A stretch of 64,000 nucleotides of DNA from Lactuca virosa (lineage: Eukaryota; Streptophyta; Magnoliopsida; Asterales; Asteraceae). Shown one piece after another: positions 56,498 through 64,000 of this stretch. The notes below the pieces were generated by a model that saw only the letters and a program-made list of their open reading frames with translations, had not been told where the DNA came from and searched no databases. The stretch is from contig CAKMRJ010005745.1 in the NCBI GenBank assembly GCA_928212115.1, positions 103,821,392-103,885,391 of the forward strand, written 5' to 3'. The stretch's first letter is position 1, and the number at the start of each line of letters is the position of its first letter. The translations under genes and the position numbers were made by a program.

Positions 56498-57794
56498 ATG
56501 TCTTCCAACAATGCTTCTGGCTCAAACCCAACAGGCTCCTTTTCCCTTATGAACTTGTGTGGTAAGGTCATCTTTGATGGATCCAATTTCAATGAGGGGA
56601 TCAGAAACATCAGAATGATTACCCGCTATGAGGACAAAAGAATATGTCCTCGATAGGGAGCTTAAGGTTGTGAATGAAGCCACTGCTACTCCTGAAGAGT
56701 TTGGCGTTTGTTGTTGCACATGAAAAGGATGCTACTAAAGTAGCATGCATCATGATGGCCACCATGACTCCTGAACTTCAAAAATCCTATGAAGATTTCT
56801 ACCCTATGAGATGCACCTGGATCTGATGGAAAGGTACCATCAGAGCGCGCGTCAGGAGAGGTATGAAATCATCTCCTCCATGATAACCGCAAGGATGAAG
56901 GATGGTGAACCCATCACCGGTCACTTGCAGAAGATGCAAAGGTTCGTTGACCGGTTGCTGAAGCTAAATGTTGACTTTCCTGAGGAAATGGCGATTGACA
57001 TCATTCTCCATTCCTTACCTCCAAGTTATGATCAGTTTCGTATGACTTATCATATGAACAAGGAGGAAGTCACACTTAGCAAACTTCAAGGACTCTTAAG
57101 GACAGCTGAAAATGGCCTTAAGGGTAAAGCGTTGGCGGTTGCTACTTCTACTCCTTCAACAGCCCCTGTTCTGGCTATTGGGCAGGGAAAGGGTAAGAAG
57201 AGGGAAAGCCCTTCGAAGGGTACCAAGGGAAAGACTCTTGATGGTTCCTCTTCAAGTGGGACAAAGAAAGGTCCCATTACTCCTTCTTCAAACCCAAAGG
57301 AAGCACAGTGCTTCTATTGCCAGGATAGGGGGAACTTCAAGCGAAGCTGCCCTAAATATCTGCAAGATCTAAAGGATGGGAAGGTTAAACCCACCCATGC
57401 AGGTATTTACACAATATTGTCTAATAACTCATCTAATGCTAATTCTTGGGTGCTTGATACAGGTTGTGGTATTCACATCTGTACTGATTTGCAGGCACTA
57501 AGAAGAAGTGAGCAAGTGGAGCACGGGAAGATAAACTTAGTCATGGGCAACAGGAAAGCATCACCTGTTACCAAGATAGGAGTTTATTCTTTATTGCTTA
57601 ATAATGGGTTAATGTTAGATTTGAATAAGTGTTGTTACTCGCCCGAAATGGCGAGAAATATTATTTCTTTCATGGCTTGTACAAAACAAGGTTTACATTT
57701 TCATTTGATAATAAAAATGGTGCTATTAATGTTTATTACAATGATGTATTTTACTTTAAAGCATTACCTTGTGATGGTGTATATGAAGCCGTGA
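56498..57794 (+). pseudogene. Copia A copy 2 gag and protease
   Basis: ATG at 56498 (MSSNNASGSNPTG) after CTTTCAG. The frame shifts near 56635 (one extra A in GACAAAAGAA) and again before 56811, then stays open to 57794 (327 codons): capsid (ITGHLQKMQRFVDRLLKLNV, LPPSYDQFRMTYHMNKEEV), a Lys/Ser-rich linker, zinc knuckle CFYCQDRGNFKRSC with Asn in place of the zinc-binding His, and protease WVLDTGCGIHIC with DTG. The longest coding run of either copy. Confidence 0.9.
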
Positions 57795-60542
57795 ATGTTG
57801 TAGACAATCTAGGAATAATGTGTTGTATATTGATTCTTCAGATAGCTTGGATAAAGCATCCTTGTGGCATTGTCGTCTTGGACATGTTAACAAGAAGCGC
57901 ATAGGCCAACTCCAAAGGCTGGAGTCTTGGAATCATTTGACCTCAAGTCAGATGATAGTTGCGAGTCTTGTTTACTTGGAAAAATGACAAAGTCACCCTT
58001 CACAGGTACTTGTGATAGGGGTGAAGGTTTGTTGGACCTTGTACACACGGATGTGTGTGGGCCCTTCAGAGTTGCTACAAGGGATGCTAATCGCTATTAT
58101 GTGACTTTTACTGATGATTACAGTAGATATGGATATATTTACTTAATCAAGCATAAGTCAGAAACCTTTGAAAAGTTCAAAGAGTTTAAGCAGGAAGTGA
58201 GAATCAATTGGGCAGGAACATCAAGATGCTCCGATCCGATCGGGGAGGAGAGTATCTTAGCATTGAGTTCCTTGACTATCTTAAGGAATGTGGATTGTCT
58301 CACAATTGACACCTCCCAGAACACCACAGTTGAATGGTGTAGCTGAGAGGCGCAATCGAACCTTGTTGGATATGGTTCGTTCCATGATGAGTCGAGCTTC
58401 GTTACCAATCTCTTTCTGGGGTATGCCTTAGAGACTGCCGCCCATATCCTTAATCTAGTCCCTACTAAAAAGGTTGCCAAAACACCTCACGAGATGTGGA
58501 CTGGGAAAGTTCCCAATTTGGACCACATCAAGATTTGGGGTTGTGAAGCTTTCGTGAGGCGTGAGACTCATGATAAGCTTGAACCTCGAAGTGAGAGGGT
58601 GTATTTTCATCGGCTACCCACAGAGATCCTTTGGTTACCTCTTCTACAGACCCAGTGATAATGTGGTCTTTGTAGCAAGAAGAGGAGTCTTTCGTGAGAG
58701 AGAATTCATAAGCCAAGGGGACAGTGGGCAAAGAGGCCGAAATTGGGCTTCGTCAAGAGCTTCAAGAGTCAGTGGTGAAGGAACCTCAAATGCTATCGAC
58801 CAACCTGAGGAGGAAACTCTGTTGATCCGATAGATGAGTCTGTACCTCCAAGACGTTCCACTAGGGTGAGGAACACACCTGATTTTTATTATGGTATCAC
58901 ATCACCACTGAAGGTGATACATTTATTAGTGATAGTACACTAATAGATTTGGATGAACCTAATAATTACAGGGAAGCCATGGCAGGCCCTGAGTCTGCTA
59001 AATGGAAGGAGGCTATGGACAGCGAGATTCAGTCCATGTATGACAATCAAGTTTGGAACTTGGTTGACAATGTACCAGGTCGTAAGACAGTTGGGTGCAA
59101 ATGGATCTTCAAGAAGAAGACCGACATGGATGGGAAGGTACACACTTATAAAGCGCGACTGGTTGCGAAGGGCTTTACTCAAACTCCGGGAGTTGACTAT
59201 GATGAGACCTTCTCACCAGTAGCTAAGATTAAGTCTATTAGAGTATTGTTAGCCATAGCTGCATTTCATGATTATGAAATATGGCAAATGGATGTCAAAA
59301 CCGCTTTCCTTAATGGAAAGTTGGCTGAGGATGTTTACATGGCTCAACCAGAGGGTTTTGTCGATACAAGATACCCTAATAGAGTGTGTAAGCTTGATAA
59401 ATCCATTTATGGATTGAAACAAGCATCTCGCAGATGGAATCTTTGCTTTGATGAGAAAGTCAAAGAGTTTGGCTTTTCTAGGAGTGAGGATGAGTCTTGT
59501 GTGTATGTCAGGGCTAGTGGGAGCATAGTTAGCTTCTTGGTGTTGTATGTGGATGACATACTTCTCATAGGAAACGACGTCCCAACCTTGCAGGAGGTTA
59601 AGTCCTGGCTTGGGAAGTGTTTCGCTATGAAGGACCTTGGGGAAGCTGCCTATATCCTAGGGATAAGGATATTGAGAGATAGGAGTAAGAGACTAATTGG
59701 ACTTAGTCAAAGTACTTATTGGATAAGGTGCTGAAGAGGTTCAGTATGCAAGATTCCAAGAAAGGAGAATACCAATCCAGAGTAATGCCAAGCTGAGTAA
59801 GACTCAGAGTCCGAGTACAGAGGCTGAGATAGCTGAGATGAGTCATATACCATATGCTTCCGCTGTGGGCTCGATCATGTATGCTATGACTTGTACTCGC
59901 CCTGATGTGGCCTTTTTGCTTTGAGCATGGTCAGTAGATATCAAGGGAACCCTGGCAAGGCACACTGGACAGCGGGTAAAGAACATTCTCAAGTATCTGC
60001 GGAGGACTAAGGATTGGGTCCTTACCCTCGGAGGCAGTGAGTGATGACTTGAGAGTGGAAGGATATAGCGATGCTAGCTTCCAGACTGATAGGGATAATT
60101 TCCGCTCTCAGTCAGGCTGGGTCTTTATCCTAAATGGAGGGGCAATTACTTGGAAAAGTTCCAAGCAGGAGACAGTAGCTGATTCTACTTGTGAATCAGA
60201 GTACATAGCAGCAAGTGAAGCAGCTAAGGAGGCGATATGGCTAAAGAACTTCATCGGAGACCTTGGAGTTGTACCAGCTATAAAAGAGCCAATGGAAATT
60301 TTCTGTGACAGCGAAAGTGCGGTTGCTTTGGCTAAGGAACCAAGAGATCACGGGAGATCTAGGCACATTGACAGAAAATACCATTTCATCAGACATCGAA
60401 TAGAGAAGGACTCCTCGTGGCTAAGAGGGTATCATCAGATGAGAACCCGGCAGATCCCCTCACGAAGGGACTGAGCAGGGTTAAGCATTTACAGCATGCG
60501 AGGCGCATTGGGCTGAAGGATGATATTAGTTTCAATAATTAG
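57795..60542 (+). pseudogene. Copia A copy 2 integrase, RT and RNase H
   Basis: Integrase zinc finger WHCRLGHVNKKR and CESCLLGKM near 57870-57980, core from 57927 (HTDVCGPFRVATRDANRYYV), broken near 58230 around the second catalytic Asp. RT (58949-59734, 261 codons) is intact in its core: DETFSPVAKIKSIRVLLAIA, WQMDVKTAFLNGKL, SIYGLKQASRRW, LYVDDILLIGND. RNase H (60037-60474): GYSDASFQTDRDN, SKQETVADSTCESEYIAASE. Ends at TAG 60540-60542. Several one-base shifts separate these domains, so it is non-functional as written. Confidence 0.9.
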
Positions 60543-61390
60543 ATTCCTGAAACTTGTAAAATGTAATTGACATTTGATGATAAATAAAAGTTGTTATTTA
60601 TGAGTAAGGTGTTACTATCTTGTGTTGATTGTTTACTATGTTTCAATTTTGCATGTTTTTACTTCCAGAATAATTTGTTGTATTATTCAAACCATCCACA
60701 GTCAGTCAAACTTTGGAAGTAAGTATTGATTTAAGACTGTCATGAATTTGGCTTTATGATTGTCTCTAAAAGTGCTTTGGACAATGCAATGGTTGCTACA
60801 ACATTCATGAGTACTCATAAGGGGAGTATTGGATCCAACCCACGCTCACTTGCATCACTTCATGGAATTTATCTCGAGTGATCGTGAGACGGTAATATCA
60901 TATAAATCTTCAAACCTAGAGATATGAGTTGTTGACTATGAGTTGGTTATTCATTGATTGTACGAAAACGCATTGGTAACTCGATGTTATAAAACGTGCC
61001 TTTGTGAATAATTCAACAAGTAGTTAGTACAAGCATATCAGTCGAAGTTTATCTGTTCCTTCTAGAAATAGAAGCGATATCTGGGCCCCTCGATGATTTT
61101 GGTTTTGACCTATGTACCGGGCCCGGTCAGAACCTAATTGATGTGTTCAATTTAGTTCTATGTCGAAACAAATCAGAGATCGAGAAACAAATGCTGGACA
61201 ATAAGTAAGACCATGTTCCATGTGTTTGTCCGGCTGATATCATGAGAACAGAGGATTATATGATCACTTATCTTAAATGGCGTATCATCATCATCTCAGT
61301 TCCGAGAGACTTTGAAAGAGCTACGATTGCTAGTCGGATTTTGAAGTCATATTTGCAAATATAGTTATTAGACTTATCCAAGTGGGAGAC
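60543..61390 (+). other. 3' untranslated region of copia A copy 2
   Basis: No gene seen. Ends in CCAAGTGGGAGAC, the likely polypurine tract, before the 3' LTR. Confidence 0.7.
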
Positions 61391-62172
61391 TGTTGGATAT
61401 AGTGTCTAAGTCCATAACTTTATTTGGTATGTACTTGACCCGACCCGGCATGGTCCATTTGGGTTGCATGGCATTGCAATACTTGGATAGACTAAATGAG
61501 AGAATAAGGCACTTATGATTATTAATATATTATAAGTTCTAATATATTAATAATAGTATTATTTAATTAGTATTGATCAAGTATTAATCTAGGATTAATT
61601 TGGTGATCAAAGTGAGACTAATTAAATATATAGGGTTGATTATGACAATCATCAATTCTTTTATGGTGGATTAATGATCCATGGTTTATGGGTTATGGAT
61701 GTTAACCAAATGGAGCTCCATGGATAGTCCATGGGAGTTACAAATCCATGGGTTATGGGAAATCAAGAGTCATGACAATTAAGGGCATTCATGTGTAAAC
61801 CCTAATGTGACAACACTATAAAGGAACCCTATGGCTAGCAAAAGGAGAGCTAGTGGACTAGTGTTACTAGAGAGGGCATAACCAATTTTGAGTGCTAGAA
61901 GTATTCTCTCAAGTTATTCCAAGTCTTGTGGTGTTGTGTGAAGCATTTGAGGCACAACATTTGGGGTGCTAGGCTCACAAAGTCTCGAAGGAATCCAAGC
62001 AACAACAAGGTATGTATTTCTACTAGTTTTATGTTTTATGTAATCCCCATGCCATGCTAGTTAGGAAATAACCTTGAAAAAGAAATTTGCATGTTATAGA
62101 GAAAACATAGATTCAAGGTTATTAGGGTTGCATGTACACTTAGGAAGTGTTAGAATGCTCAAAAACCCATCA
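61391..62172 (+). repeat. 3' LTR of copia A copy 2
   Basis: 782 bp, TGTTGGATAT...AACCCATCA. Confidence 0.93.
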
Positions 62173-63366
62173 TGCTAAACATAGCGTCAACCCATGATGC
62201 GGCCTCTCTCCCTGAATCACTAACCCTCTCCCACTAGGAGTCGACACTCTCACTAGCTGCTGCTTGCAGTCGATCACTGCCTCATTAGGGCTTAACCAGT
62301 CCATACAAACTATAACCTTATTTCCTCTAACGGGAATCTGGACTAGATCTATTGAAAACAGCTCATCAAACAATTGTAGTGTAATCCGCGGTAAACCCTT
62401 GCGACCCGTCCTATCTATCATATGATATCTCGACATCCAATGGACACTCTAGCTCCCCCGGAGAGCTCCAACTAATCGCTTCCTAAGTGCGAGCGACACA
62501 AAAGATCGGGTAGCCCACGAATCAAACAGTACCAAAGAAGATTAATCGTTCATAAGAACGATCCTATAATAAAACATATTAAAATGAGCGATAATCACGA
62601 TTAAATAAGAGATAGGAGGAGAGAATACATACCAGTCACAACATCTGGAGCCGCACGTGCTCTCTGCAGTTAGTCAGCTGAAAAAGCCTGTCCTGTGTGG
62701 GGCCTCCGCCGGCCCTGACGGCTATTTGTAATCCTCAATGTGGCAGGAGCAGATACCGCTACATGTCCTGCTGTAAGCTAAATCAGGCACTGGGACTGCT
62801 TGTGTCCCCTTGATTGCACTGAACGGAAATCATATTGATCATGTCGTGGTGGTAGTTAGCAGTACAATCCCTGCTCATATGACCAGTCCGGCGCACTTGA
62901 AGCAGTCCGAACTCCCTGCCGTGCATGCCCCCTCGGCATCTGCCGTATTTCCACACCGGCTACGGGTTTTTGTGGTGGACCTGTTGATCCTCGTTGTGAT
63001 CTGATACCTTGGGCTTCTTGCCCGCCCTCACTGTTTGACCCCCTCAGGTTTCCTTCCTCTACATCTCCAAGTCTAACTCCTTTTCTCGCGCTCTTGGGAC
63101 CACCCCGACATCGGATCGAGATTTGGAAAAGCATATAAATCTACATCGGGCCCCGCCCGGTATCGGACTGTAGTCCGGGACTACTACTAACTAAACGAGC
63201 CGGCCTTGGTGCCTTAGACCCGTTCCTACAGGAGAAAACTCACTCGCCAAGCTGTCTGTAAAATCTCGCGGTGAGGAATATCTGATAGCTGCTCCAACCG
63301 ACTCCCCAGTTATCAATATCACAACAATATTAGTCAAAATCTGACCAATCTTCTCACGGTAAAATT
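62173..63366 (-). pseudogene. Second copy of gypsy G2 protease, gag and LTR remnant
   Basis: Duplicate of 49181-50375 with many small indels. Keeps VIVCMDWLSPNEAVIDCKQQ and the protease motif in which Trp replaces Gly; the zinc-knuckle region near 62880-62950 is disrupted. An extra stretch TTTTTGTGGTGG near 62967 is absent from copy 1. Confidence 0.85.
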
Positions 63367-64000
63367 GTTTGATTAGTGTCTAAGCATAACTATATTTGGT
63401 ATGTACTTGACCCGATTGGGATGGTCCATTTGGGTTGCATGGCATCATGCATTTGGATAGACTAAAATGATAGAAATAACACTTAAGGTTTATTAATATA
63501 TTATAAGCTCTAATATATTAATAAGATTATTTAATTAGTATTGATTAAGATTTAATTTGGAATTAATTAAGTGATTAAAAGGAGACTAATTAAATATATG
63601 GGTTGATTGTGTAATCATACATACTTGTATAGTGGGCTTAACCTCCATGGATTATCAAGTTGGGCTAAACCCATAGGATGCTCCATGGTGTTTTTGTACC
63701 ATGGATCATGGAAATGAAAGGCCATGACAATTAGGGTTTACATGGTGTAACGTAATTTTGACACACTATATAAGCATTTCTTGACAAATCGGCCACTAGT
63801 GTTGTATGACGAGGGCTAGCCGATTTCATGAAGTGTTCCATTTCTCCTAAGTTATTCCAAGTGTATTTGATGTGTGTGAACCATTTGAGGTGTCACACTT
63901 GGGGCACTAGGCTCTTAGCTCCATGGAATCAAGCTACATCAAAGGTATGTCTTCTAACTTATATTATTCCATATGAATCAATGTTTTGTACGCTAGTTAG
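63367..64000 (+). repeat. Second copy of copia B 5' LTR (runs off the window)
   Basis: Matches 50376 onward; starts TGTTTGATTAG where copy 1 has TGTTGGATTAG. The window ends inside it. Confidence 0.88.

Larger units (their letters stand above)
54211..62172 (+). mobile_element. Ty1/copia element, copia A copy 2 (8.0 kb)
   Basis: LTRs 54211-54990 and 61391-62172, primer-binding site at 54992, leader, gag-pol. Its right flank TGCTAAACATAGCG is G2 sequence identical to that at 49181, so this is the same insertion as copy 1 and not an independent one. Its left flank is hidden by N. Confidence 0.93.

Overview
The window is plant nuclear DNA, almost certainly eudicot. It holds intron-containing relics of plant genes (nucleoporin NUP62, an RWP-RK transcription factor, a Cf/EIX-type leucine-rich-repeat receptor-like protein) set in nested LTR retrotransposons, MULE-like and hAT-like elements and long (TA)n tracts. 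The short palindrome ACTCGCCGAGT, clustered in the copia leaders, reminds me of lettuce (Lactuca, Asteraceae) repeats; that assignment is inference only. No bacterial-type operon, CRISPR array or organellar DNA is seen.

Layout. 1-4.3 kb: AT-rich spacer with a two-copy 309-bp tandem repeat, a possible Helitron end and a palindromic MITE sitting inside a (TA)n tract. 4.3-12.5 kb: NUP62 pseudogene exons split by a 7.2-kb Tekay-type Ty3/gypsy element (minus strand, TSD GATCG) whose 5' LTR has lost its promoter. 12.6-15.5 kb: two MULE-like elements with long terminal inverted repeats and perfect 9-bp target duplications. 16.8-26.0 kb: an 884-codon receptor-like protein gene on the minus strand, broken by a 6.0-kb Athila-type non-autonomous LTR element (TSD AGAGG), a 539-bp hAT-like element (TSD CTTTGAAA) and one extra A. 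Removing the insertions leaves a length of 3n+1, exactly as one extra base predicts. 27.4-28.3 kb: another hAT-like element.

28.4-50.4 kb: one old minus-strand gypsy element (called G2 here) peppered with later insertions. The first is a young long-LTR element (29188-39017) that carries no gag or pol but encloses an antisense, intron-containing RKD/RWP-RK gene; a second leader copy follows its right LTR. Then comes a 7.9-kb Ty1/copia element (copia A) at 41238-49180, and a related copia B at 50376. A 13-base run of N at 54198 is followed at once by a second copy of copia A + G2 + copia B (54211-64000), so about 10 kb is present twice. Both copies carry scattered one-base indels, which raises the question of an assembly artefact.

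The most novel-looking signal is in the roughly 1.5-kb leaders between primer-binding site and gag of copia A and copia B. They share a block of about 550 bp, including a hairpin whose stem is one base pair longer in copia B through matching changes on both arms, which suggests a conserved RNA structure. The receptor-like protein gene broken three ways and the RKD gene held between two LTRs are the other main points of interest.
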